Shown piece by piece: positions 1 through 9,438 of a DNA stretch of 43,711 bases (positions are counted from its first letter, which is position 1; the number at the start of each line of letters is the position of its first letter). The DNA is from Syncephalis plumigaleata (lineage: Eukaryota > Zoopagomycota > Zoopagomycetes > Zoopagales > Piptocephalidaceae), in the NCBI GenBank assembly GCA_025201365.1, contig JAIXMF010000084.1, positions 1 through 43,711 on the forward strand. The letters run 5' to 3'. The notes under the pieces are model-generated. The model did no database searches and was not told where the DNA came from. It was given only the letters and a program-made list of their open reading frames with translations. A program made the translations under genes and the position numbers.

Positions 1-164
1 ATTGTAGTTCCGGGTCAGGATGTGTATCTACATTTCTAGCCACGGTAGTTGGTCAAACGCAAGCAGGTAAAGCAATCGATGTTGATGTAGTTATATCAAC
101 AATAATAACAATAATGGCGAATATCGCTCAAAATCCTTTCACCCTTATAGTGTTGTGATTACAA

Positions 165-262
165 AATTCCCCTCCTGATTAGCGCAGTTAACCACTTTAT
201 CTTTTGTTTTTACGAATAAATAATAGCTATGATAATAACCTTTAAGTATTTAGACGTGAGTA
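165..262 (-). repeat. Dispersed repeat, transposon right-end type, copy 1
   Basis: On the plus strand this begins with GATTAGCGCAGTT and runs through an AATAAATAATAG core to a GTATTTAGA..GCGATAACC segment. It matches 9878-9970 in the same orientation, where the match runs into the last codons of a transposase-like reading frame. It therefore looks like a copy of that element's 3' end. Confidence 0.5.
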
Positions 263-269
263 GCGATAA

Positions 270-408
270 CCCTCAACTGCTAGAGCAATGACAACTACTC
301 AATAATAATAGCAATGCGATAATGGTACTAACAATTGTGCATAGTTATTTATTAATAAACACAAACATTTAACATTGCTAATCGGTTGGAATAGCCCTGT
401 AGTAATGT
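270..408 (+). repeat. Dispersed repeat family member, copy 2
   Basis: Contains CTCAACTGCTAG, an AATAATAATAGCAATGCGATAATGG segment, and ends with GCTAATCGGTTGGAATAGCCCTGTA. Close relatives lie at 12408-12547 (same strand), 5765-5895 (same strand) and 37835-37960 (opposite strand). No coding capacity. Probably a non-autonomous mobile element. Confidence 0.55.
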
Positions 409-477
409 AGATATAACGATTGGAATACCGATGGATTTCAGTAGAGTGTAAGCGAGTGGGTGTGATAGCAGTGCTAA

Positions 478-978
478 TCAATGACGCTTATGGTTCATTG
501 CTAAGTGACGTGATTGAGACGTTGATTGATTTGCGGCAAGGTGATGATGGTATTGATCGTAGTTAATGGTTGACACGGATAGCCAAGTATTCCAATGACA
601 AACGATGACGATACAGGCAACATAAACACCTATTACTTGCAGGTAAATGGCTGCGTATTGACCGGTGTGTTCCACTAAGTGGTGTGGCATAATCGTCAGA
701 TCTACAGGTAATGTCCAAGCAATGGATGAAATGGTTGTCGAGGTCGACTTCATTAAAGCGGTACCTTCATGGAACAGTAGTCCCAATTGACTATTAAGCT
801 GCTGGATCGATGTTTGTATCGATTCCCTTAGTAATGTATCCAGCAGTTGATGATGGCCACTATTGTATAGGAATGTAAGGGTAGGTGATGGTGTACGAGT
901 AGATGGATCGGTATCATTTGATTGAAGATGTTTGACGAACCATTCGGTAAAACTGGCCGGAATAACTAGAATGGCCAT
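478..978 (-). CDS. Doubtful ORF, possible single-pass membrane protein
   Basis: An uninterrupted 166-codon frame with one clear hydrophobic stretch near residues 107-132 and a His-rich, Asn-rich tail. I recognise no family, and no intron signals at its ends connect it to other exons. It lies next to dispersed repeats and outside the duplicated segment. It could be a lineage-specific gene, an exon of a larger gene, or chance. Length and the hydrophobic segment are the only support. Confidence 0.25.
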   Translation of the reverse strand: MAILVIPASFTEWFVKHLQSNDTDPSTRTPSPTLTFLYNSGHHQLLDTLLRESIQTSIQQLNSQLGLLFHEGTALMKSTSTTISSIAWTLPVDLTIMPHHLVEHTGQYAAIYLQVIGVYVACIVIVCHWNTWLSVSTINYDQYHHHLAANQSTSQSRHLAMNHKRH

Positions 979-2267
979 GTAGCCATCTTTATCTAATAGC
1001 GTTTACAACTAATTATCCATCATTAGCAATCAATTATTTAGCGAATAATGCCTTCTTAAATTGTCTGTTCGTTACTTGAAGTGTTTATACATCCTAGCAT
1101 TGTATTGACTAGTATGTCTATGTGCAATTGACCATTACATCGATAATAATGAATGGAATCACCACGCTATTGTTATTGTCATCATTATTGATATGGATTG
1201 ATTTACATTCAGCTATATTCATACAATCATTTCAATAGAGTATAACCAGTCATGATGATTGTAACAGGTATACGCGTCATCATTGATGGAGTATTCTGAA
1301 ATGATGATGATATGTAAATTCAAACAATTGACAGATTATGCGGTTACACGATATGACAGATATTCAGCATTCATTCATTCATCGCTTATTGCTATGATGA
1401 TTAAACAAATGGATAGCTTTCCTTACATTTCCACTTTAATCGATACTCATATGCATCGTGTGCATCTAAAAGTGATTAGATGATAGGGACTATATTGACA
1501 CTCCTTAGATGCATGTCTAATTCAATAGTAATAGCTCATTTGTTGTACATTCATGTGGGGTGAGGAATGCTACATGATACATTGTAAGCAAAGGCGACAA
1601 CGCAACCATACGGTAATTGGCTCGGGTAACTCATGTCGACGTTTCACTTTCTCTATTTGGATTGCATTCGACAATTGACAGAAACAAGCTGGACATGTAT
1701 TCCTCCATCTAACTGGTACTCATTTGCTCGGTGTACTACCACACCAATACTACCTGTCATTTGGTATTTGTCTGTCCATTGTATCCATCAATGATCACTC
1801 GCCTATTAACTACTATTACTACTACTCATTCCATAATACACTAGTCATGTATACAATAATCAATACAATCATTGTAATAATATCAGCGTATAATCAATCA
1901 ATACAAAGTAGTCAACATATCTGGATGTACGATACAAACAATCAATACCAGTTGATGCAAGTGTACGCGTGCATCATTCACCGAACATACCGATAGCTAT
2001 CAACGATAATGGTGATACAATATATTTTGGTCATTTGATTGATGTCTACATAATTGCACTAATAGGAACAGGTGTTTGTAACTATCAAGGTGTTCGATAT
2101 CACGAATAAACATACGAATTGCCAACCCTTGTTTCGTATGCACAATCCCGTATGCATAGCTTCCAGTCTGGAAATGATCAATTGACAAGTTCAACATCGT
2201 TTGGCATTCACCAATAGCAATGGCATTGTTATGCAGCTATATCAATATCCGCCATCATCACCATCTC
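979..2267. other. Non-coding flank of micro-exon gene A
   Basis: No supported gene. From about 1260 on, patches match the reverse complement of 41470-41720, for example the stretch around 1405-1480 (AGCTTTCCTTACATTTCC, TTTAATCGA, ATGCATCGT) and the stretch around 1550-1580 (TTCATGTGGGG, GGAATGCTACATG). The inverted duplication therefore extends about 1.1 kb upstream of gene A. Short open frames here are not preserved between the two arms and are not called. Confidence 0.5.
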
Positions 2268-2444
2268 GGCTATAAATCAAGCACTTTTTGACACACTCAA
2301 CTTGCCATCTTCATACTCGCTCTTCTACTCTACTCTACTCTAACTGCTTTCTATTGCTTTCTACTCTCGTTCTATTCTACTCTCACCACTTTCTACTCTC
2401 ATTCTAGTTAGCTGAGCTATCCATTCCACTAGGCCAACAACAAC
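2268..2444 (+). promoter_or_regulatory. TATA box and pyrimidine-rich leader of gene A
   Basis: GGCTATAAAT at 2268-2277 is followed by CAAGCACTTTTTGACACACTC, then a TCTACTC-rich leader (about 2318-2410) and CCACTAGGCCAACAACAAC just before the ATG. The same string (CTCGGCTATAAATC, GCACTTTTTGACACACTC, pyrimidine-rich leader, CCACTAGGCCAACATCAAC) stands before gene B on the minus strand. This is the only shared core promoter I can see in the window. Confidence 0.7.
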
Positions 2445-5433
2445 ATGAAGTTCTCTGCCGTTCTCGCTATTGCTGTCGCCGTCGTCGCTGTCTCCAGTCT
2501 GGTCGCCGTTGAAGCCAAGCCCGCATTGGCCCGTCGTGGTATGTCACAGGAACAACAAGAACAATGATAGTAATGGACACTAGCTGACTCATTAATGACT
2601 GCTCGATAGCTGGCAAGTCTACCATTTGACCACAATGTCCCGTGTATTAACCATGCTGTAACACTATTTGTACATTTATTCCGTCAATAGTTGGTATGTT
2701 GTCCGTGTAATAATGATTCGATTCAATGTGCTAACCGTAATATAATCATGCTCAATCCTCATGTGTGTCTATTCCGATAGTCGAACGTAGGTTTGCCGAT
2801 AAATAAATAAACCACCTGACATGCTACTAATCATACTGCCCTATCGACACGGTACATGGATCAATAGACTGTAAGTAGTAGTCATGCCATGCTGACCATA
2901 CCATTCAATGAGCTAACCATCCATATGGAATTATTCCACAAATAGATGGTACGTATGACTACTATGGCAGTATCAGTTGATGTACTAACCATAGTCTATT
3001 GCTTTATTGCTTACCGACGATTACCGATAGTTAGTAAGTTCATGTATATTCATAGTTGTTTTGACTCGCTAATCACATCATAATGTTTATTCCGCCTATT
3101 AATTTGTTAATAATAGCTGGTAAACCATTCTATTAAGTACATCATGTACTATGCTAATTGTAGTGTAAATCAAACCATATGTAATTACCATTTCAAGAGG
3201 ACGTAAGTTACCATACTGATCGTAATGAATGAAGTACTAACTACATTATGACACACAACTTATGTATGTTTCTGTATGCTAGGCTGTAAGTTACCATCCT
3301 GATTGCAATGAATGAGGTACTGACTACGATATGGCACACGATCTACGTATGTTTCTGTATGCTAGGCTGTAAGTTACCATCCTGATTACAATGAATAAAG
3401 TACTGATTATGTTATGACACACAATTTGCGTGCGTTTTTGTATGCTAGGCTGTAAGTTATCATTTTGATTGCAATGCATGGGGTACTAACTACGATATGG
3501 CACACGATCTACGCATGTTCCTGTATGATAGAAAGTACGTAACCATTCTGATTGCAATGAATGAAGTACTGATTATGTTATGACACACAATTTACGTGTG
3601 TTTTTGTATGCTAGGCTGTAAGTTACCATCCTAATTGCAATGCATGGGGTACTAACTACGATATGGCACACGATCTACGCATGTTCCTGTATGATAGGAG
3701 GTAAGTTGCCATTCTGACAGCAATGAATGAGGTACTAACTACGATATGACAATAACCTACGTATGTTTTTGTACAATAGGGCGTAAGTTATCATTTTGAT
3801 TGCAATGAATGAGGTACTGACTACGATATGGCACACGATCTACGCATGTTTCTGTATGATAGAGAGTAAGTTACCATCCTGATTACAATGCATGGGGTAC
3901 TGATTACGATATGGCACACGATCTACGCATGTTTCTGTATGCTAGGCTGTAAGTTACCATCCTGATTACAATGCATGGGATACTGACTACGATATGGCAC
4001 ACGATCTACGCATGTTCCTGTATGATAGAAAGTACGTAACCATTCTGACAGCAATGAATAAGGTACTGACTACGATATGACAAATAACCTGCGTATGGTT
4101 TTGTACAATAGGGCGTAAGTTATCATTTTGATTGCAATGAATGAGGTACTGACTACGATATGACACACGATCTACGCATGTTTCTGTATGCTAGGCTGTA
4201 AGTTACCATCCTGATTGCAATGAATGAGGTACTGACTACGATATGGCACACGATCTACGCATGTTCCTGTATGATAGGAGGTAAGTTACCATCCTGATTG
4301 CAATAAATGAGGTACTGACTACGATATGGCACACGATTTGCGTATGTTTTTGTACAATAGGGCGTAAGTTATCATTTTGATTGTAATGAATGAAGTACTG
4401 ACTACGATATGGCAATAACCTGCGTATGTTCCTATATGCTAGGTTGTAAGTTATCATCCTGATTACAATGCATGTGGTACTAACTACGATATGACAAATA
4501 ACCTGCGTATGTTCCTGTATGATAGAAAGTAAGTTACCATCCTGATTGCAATAAATGAGGTACTGACTACGATATGGCACACGATTTGCGTATGTTCATG
4601 TATGCTAGCCTGTAAGTAACCATTCTGATTGCAATAAATGAGGTACTGACTACGATATGGCACACGATCTACGCATGTTTCTGTATGCTAGCCTGTAAGT
4701 AACCATTCTGATTGCAATAAATGAGGTATTGACTACGATATGGCACACGATCTACGTATGTTCCTGTATGATAGGAGGTAAGTTGCCATTCTGACAGCAA
4801 TGAATGAGGTACTAACTACGATATGGCACACGATCTACGTATGTTTTTGTATAATAGAGCGTAAGTTATCATTCTGATCGTAATAAATGAGGTACTAACT
4901 ACGATATGGCACACGATCTACGTATGTTCCTGTATGATAGGAGGTAGGTTATCATTCTGTCTGTAATGAATGGTGTACTAACTACGATCTGGCACACGAC
5001 TTACGTATGTTCTTGTATGATAGAGAGTAAGTAACCATCCTGATCGTAATGAATGAGGTACTAACTACAATATGATAAATAACCTGGGTATGTTTTTGTA
5101 CAATAGGGCGTAAGTTACCGTCCTGACTACAATGTATGGGGTACTAACTACGATATGGCACACGATCTACGTATGCTCCTGTATGATAGAACGTAAGTTA
5201 TTATCCTGATTACAATGAATGAAGTACTAGCTACGATATGACAATAACCTGCGTATGTTCCTGTATGATAGAACGTAAGTTATCATCCTGATTGCAATAA
5301 ATGAGGTACTGACTACGATATAACAAATAACCTACGTATGTTTTTGTATATCAGTCTGTAAGTCATTACTCCAATCGTCATCTACGATATACTAATCACA
5401 ATACAATCCACACTAATTGAATGATAGCCTTAA
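2445..5433 (+). CDS. Gene A: secreted small protein built from one-codon micro-exons
   Basis: Exon 1 (2445-2538) encodes a signal peptide, MKFSAVLAIAVAVV.., ending ..SLVAVEA before a mature start KPALARR. It is followed by at least 35 internal exons. Those at 2610, 2691, 2868, 2946, 3031 and 3117 are 3 nt, 2781-2786 is 6 nt, and 3198-3202 is 5 nt (3 nt if the second AG is used). Then 26 exons of exactly 3 nt start at 3283, 3366, 3449, 3532, 3615, 3698, 3780, 3863, 3946, 4029, 4112, 4195, 4278, 4361, 4443, 4526, 4609, 4692, 4775, 4858, 4941, 5024, 5107, 5190, 5272 and 5355. Each is bounded by TAG or CAG and GTAAGT, GTACGT or GTAGGT. With the 5-nt exon, all 26 read as whole codons (GCT, AAA, GAG, GGC, AGA, GTT, CCT, AGC, AAC, TCT) with no stop, ending at CCT TAA in 5428-5436. 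The product is 68 aa, Ala/Glu/Lys/Gly-rich. A dibasic ARR lies seven residues after the predicted cleavage. Function unknown. Intron 2 has a GC donor (2613). Introns are over 90 percent of the gene. Exon borders are well supported; the reading phase is less certain. Confidence 0.72.
3203..5357 (+). repeat. Tandem array of 83-bp intron plus one-codon-exon units
   Basis: Twenty-six units, each an intron of 79 or 80 nt plus a 3-nt exon. The unit reads GTAAGTTACC..CTGATTGCAATGAATGAGG, then TACTAACTACGATATG or TACTGAC.., CACACGATCTACGTATGT, and TGTATGCTAG, TGTATGATAG or TGTACAATAG. Introns are nearly identical to each other while the 3-nt exons differ. The acceptor subtype goes with the codon: GCTAG precedes GCT or CCT, GATAG precedes AAA, GAG, AGA or AAC, and ACAATAG precedes GGC. 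Units were therefore duplicated together with the exon they precede. Confidence 0.92.
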
Positions 5434-5488
5434 GCAGTAAGTAATAATCCACAATGATCATACCCATACTAATCCATTATGATTACAG

Positions 5489-5663
5489 AACAAGACAAGG
5501 ACATCATCAAGTAGATATTATAGGTATTCAAGTCAAGAATGTATCGGTACAAGACCCTCATTTAGTATCCATGTCATTCAAGTCATTATTCCTTGGTACA
5601 ACAACAAGCAGTATATCTACAAGATCATTCAATCATTTACTGAATAAATATGTCCTATTCTGA
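5489..5663 (+). other. Terminal exon of gene A with a conserved open frame
   Basis: The exon follows a clear acceptor (GATTACAG, 5481-5488). From 5490 it is open for 57 codons to TGA at 5661-5663, encoding TRQGHHQVDIIGIQVKN.. and ending NHLLNKYVLF. Gene B has the same frame to 38053. The two differ by a few substitutions and by exactly two 3-nt indels, both on codon borders, which suggests selection on protein. In the one-codon-per-exon phase used for gene A the stop at 5431 makes this 3' UTR. It is reached in frame if the micro-exons are read in phase 2, or if the 2-nt exon CA (acceptor CTTAAG at 5434) replaces the 9-nt exon. Confidence 0.55.
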
Positions 5664-6055
5664 CCATTACATCCGTGGTTAATGATCAAGCATATCAATC
5701 GCTTAGTACTGTCATTATATTTGACAAACCATTACATTATTTATACACATCATTAGATCAATAGTACAGCTATACTAGCATAATAATAATAATAATAGCA
5801 ATGCGATAATGGTGTTAACAATTATGCACGATTATTTATTAGTAAAGAGTAAAAGGTAAAGACTTACAGCATTAATTGACTGGAAAAACACCGTAACTAC
5901 ATTCAACATCAATAAGATTACTTGTAATACACAAAACAAATGGGACTAGATATCATGTAAACGTATTATTGTCATTTATTATTATTATTATCATGGTAAT
6001 TAGCTTGTAAAGTAAAGTAAAATAAAATAGAGATAAGCATAAAGAAGAGTAACAA
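5664..6055. other. Intergenic, with a dispersed repeat
   Basis: The region between gene A and the 3' end of the kinesin gene. The segment to about 5800 is the conserved 3' flank of the duplication. A dispersed repeat (about 5765-5895) ends in CAGCATTAATTGACTGGAAAAACACCGTA. Nothing else is visible. Confidence 0.5.
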
Positions 6056-9000
6056 CTATACTGTCATTTTTGCAACTGTTAATTCAGCTAAATAATCATT
6101 ATGCATGACAATATTGATTAGTATTGGAGAGGTCATCATCAATGTAATCGGCTTACCTTTAGTAATTGTTAGATCAGCCTCTAAACTGGCAATGCGCTCC
6201 GAGTTGGCCTGCTGCTCTTGAGCTCGTTCTGTTCGTTCACGTTGCAACGATGCCTCGAGATCCTTAATACGTAGAGCTAGTTTTCGTAGTTGCACCTCAT
6301 CCACTAGAATCTCTTTGCTTGCCGATGGCGTATGCTTAGATGGTGTAGCGTTGGTTTGTGCACTGGCTTCCGTTTGTTCGAATTGAGCCAATTCTAACTT
6401 GCGAATTGTGTTACGCAATTCGGCAATCGTGCCTTTTTGACTGCGACATTCCTCTTCGAGTTCAGCGATTAACTCGTTTTGTTCATCCACATTAAACATC
6501 AATTCAAGATATTTCTACATGATCACAATCAATCGCATTAATACATATATACATATACATTCCTGCTAATGCTAATCACCACCGAATAACTTACTTGTGT
6601 ACCGGTAAAGTTGGCCAATGAATATCGACCGGAAACATCCTTTTCAACTTGTGTACGTAGATTGGCCATGTTACTCTCCATTTCTTTCAATGATGACTCA
6701 AGTGTGCTGTTTCGCTCTCGCAATCGATTCAATTCCTCATACACGGTGGCATCACCATTGGCAGGTGAATCAAATTGTGTAATCTCGAATACAGGCGATT
6801 TAAGCTGTGATAATGGTGAAGCAACAAAGGAGGTTTGTTCGAGTGCTTGTTTCAATGCTTGTATCTCACGATCCTTTGCTACTAGTTTGGCCTTTAGATC
6901 TGCTACAATAACCGCAGCACCACCCGATAATCCCGTATCCTAATATCGACTATTAGTAAGACTCGTCATTATCGACACAGTGGCTATCCTTACCATTGTA
7001 TCATCCTTCTCCTTAGTTGCTACATCCTCAATCGAAGGAGACGACGAAGTAAGAATCAACTCGGTCAAGTGATCGATACGTTCACGTAATGTCGTTCTAA
7101 CCAACTGTAACTCCATGACTTCTTCCTCAAACTTGATATGTTCATCGATTAGTACTACTCAATAACCATAGTCATACATGTACACACACCTTCTTGTTTT
7201 CCTGTTTCAAATGCTTAAGTTCATCAGTATTCGTTGGATTCAATACTTCATTGGTGTGAATAAGGCGAGCCTTGAGTTCCATAATCTCCAGACGATATTT
7301 TTGTAATAGTGCCTTATCATCTACCACCTAGTAGTTGTAATAGCAAATAAATAGTATTAGCTTCATTTCACGATTGATACATACCAAGTAAATACCTGAT
7401 TCGTATGAGCAGATGTTGTCACCTGCTTAATACTCGAGGCAAACTTCAGTGTATTCAGACTTTCATCTAGATTGGAACCCGATGGAGCTAGTGCACAAAT
7501 AACCGCTATACGTGCATTACCCGACAACGATGTTTGTAGTAGACGTGTAAGTTTAGAGTCACGATATGGAATGTGCGTCCTACATATGTATATAGATAGT
7601 AATGAAGTGAGTATTTGTTCTTATATTATTTGTTTGTTTGTTCCTTACTCATTGCCATTGGTAATCTTGGAAATAACTGTGCCAAGGGTAAGTAGACTAC
7701 ATAACGTTGGATGTTAATATCTCATAGAACATAAACGAATAAAAGTATGCCTACCTTTTGTTGATATAGGCCGTTTCACGACGTCGCTCCACAGAAACTG
7801 ATGCCTTCTCGGAACCCGCTAAATCAATCAGGTTCTAATGACGAACAGGTTGCTGTCAACTACAAATACTAGTCTACGGCACATCCAGTCAACTTACCAA
7901 TTGTGAAATGCGCACCGAGCTACGTCCTCCATTTCGTCCGGCACGAGCTCGTCTTACACCCATGGTTAGGTTGGGCATACCACGCTCACGACTTTCCACG
8001 ATCTATCAATGATGCGTTAGCATGATATTACATATATATATTTGTACATACCAGCTGAAATATAGTATGCGATCTACTACTATGCTCATTGTAGTCTGTA
8101 GTGCTCACATGTCGCCTAGCTAGTATCAAGTAATAGATGTATGTATGTGTAAATAATCAAACAACCATTTCAATATCTATAGTCTAGTTACATTCTCCTT
8201 TACGTATCACACGCATAACTTGAGCCACCGATGTGACAATCTCCTCTTTTAATGGACTAACATACACACCACGCTACATTTATACGATTAGTAAAACAAA
8301 CAGGTAATATCTATCTATCTATACCTTGCTATCTTCATGCAATTTCAATACTAAACTTTCAGGTGCCAATAAATCCTTAATCTGTTCATTGTAAATCTCC
8401 AAATAGGCCACACGTAATAGATACTCGCGCGTACTTGATGATTGCTAATCATCATTGTTAGTATTTGCTAATAGCTATTGATTATACTCTTTAACATACC
8501 TCTCGAATATAGGAGAATACATCGGCAACCGCTCGTGGAATAACACCAGCATTTGTTTTATCGCCTATTGATGTATAAAGAAACAAATAAGCAATGCTTT
8601 AGTAACTAGTCATCATCATTATACATATCATCAGTATTACTTACCCATCTACGCTAGTTAGTACACAATCGATGACATAGTAACTTGCACTTACCATTGT
8701 CTATTTGTAATGAACATTGTTAATTAACTATTACATCAGCATTATAAATGACTTACATAAGTTTTACCCGAAGATGTTTGTCCATAGGCAAATACCGTTC
8801 CTATTATACAATGCATGTTCATTACATTCATTATTATTATTATTGTTGCTATTTACCATTGTAACCTTCCATAGTTGACCTGTAACATGCTACTAGTAAG
8901 CATCACTTATATAATCAATCGATGATGAATCACTTACTTGACCACATCCTGTACCACGCGATGATACACTTCACCATTGTCTGTCCCACCGATAACTGCA

Positions 9001-9350
9001 TCTATACCAATACCAATATGAATATTATATCGTCAACATTCTCAGTTATACTACTATTTACCATAGAAATTATCGAATAAATGACGTCGATTCTCTGCGG
9101 CATACGTTTCATTAAGTCGAATACGAGTGGGATCGGGCGACTCCCATATACTGATTTCGTTGAGGGGCAGTCTTCGTTCCACGCGGTTAGGTGGACGTAG
9201 TCGTACGGCTACCGTAACATTCTCGGCTCGTCGTTCGTTAATCGACGAGTCGGAGATGACTGAAGAGGCTGACGGTGTACGAGAGTGGGCTGATGCACGA
9301 GAAGGCGTACGCGCACCAAGTCGAGGAGACGTTGGCATGGTACTAGCCAT
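6056..9350 (-). CDS. Kinesin-7 (CENP-E/Kip2-type) motor protein
   Basis: A plus-end directed microtubule motor by family. It has nineteen exons: 9350-9062, 9001-8938, 8879-8857, 8800-8757, 8700-8695, 8648-8645, 8564-8500, 8444-8325, 8273-8192, 8119-8052, 8002-7898, 7834-7755, 7696-7649, 7579-7396, 7327-7190, 7131-6994, 6939-6595, 6514-6157 and 6087-6056. They join to 2193 nt (730 aa) without a frame break. A Ser/Thr/Arg-rich head precedes the motor (VTVAVRLRPPN near residue 46). The P-loop AYGQTSSGKTYTMMGDKTNAG spans exons 4-7. Switch I is NEHSSRSHTIF, and switch II is LIDLAGSEKAS. YRDSKLTRLLQTSLSGN follows, then coiled coil to the end. The TMMGD after the P-loop and the GVIPRAVADVF segment are typical of kinesin-7. 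Exons 5 (ACAATG) and 6 (ATGG) are 6 and 4 nt and both are required. The head is much shorter than in metazoan CENP-E. Confidence 0.93.
8645..8648 (-). other. 4-nt micro-exon (ATGG) in the kinesin motor
   Basis: Needed to complete ..TYTM|MG|DKTNAG. It sits between the acceptor TACTAACTAGCGTAG and the donor GTAAGTAATACTG. Using the nearer TAG instead would give a 9-nt exon and break the frame. With ATGG the whole 19-exon message is a multiple of three. The neighbouring exon at 8695-8700 is only 6 nt. Confidence 0.88.
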
Positions 9351-9407
9351 TGCAAAACTAGTATACTTTTTGCAACGTAAAGATAAAAGCGTACAGTAGA
9401 GTAGAAG

Positions 9408-9438
<31 letters not shown>

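Larger units (their letters stand above)
1..477. other. AT-rich intergenic sequence with two dispersed repeats
   Basis: No gene is recognisable here. The stretch holds two members of a dispersed repeat family in head-to-head orientation (about 165-262 and 270-408), described separately. The first 100 bases could include the end of a gene lying outside the window, but no exon can be proven. Confidence 0.4.
1260..5895 (+). repeat. Left arm of a 4-4.6 kb inverted duplication
   Basis: This segment (upstream flank, promoter, micro-exon gene A, terminal exon, 3' flank and dispersed repeat) corresponds in order to the reverse complement of 37835-41720. The terminal exon and 3' flank (5489-5800) are about 95 percent identical by eye. 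Promoter and exon 1 are clearly alignable, and the intron array has diverged most. The arms enclose about 32 kb of unrelated genes. Confidence 0.8.

Noticed and set aside
1724-2197. Short open frames upstream of gene A on both strands
   Set aside because: They lie inside the duplicated flank but are not preserved in the other arm.
4236-4580. A 114-codon minus-strand open frame inside the array
   Set aside because: It simply reads the repeated introns backwards; its repeats follow the 83-bp period and it is absent from gene B.
3203-5354. The 83-bp tandem array as a CRISPR array or plain satellite DNA
   Set aside because: The variable part is only 3 nt, repeats carry eukaryotic donor, branch and acceptor signals, and the diverged second copy keeps the signals and the 3-nt spacing. 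Neither CRISPR nor a neutral satellite explains that.
3283-5357. Phase-1 reading of the micro-exons of gene A
   Set aside because: Joins such as GCT|AAA and GCT|GAG create many TAA and TGA stops, so this phase cannot be coding.
8645-8653. A 9-nt kinesin exon (CGTAGATGG) using the first TAG after the branch site
   Set aside because: It breaks the frame and the conserved TMMGD motif; the 4-nt ATGG exon restores both.
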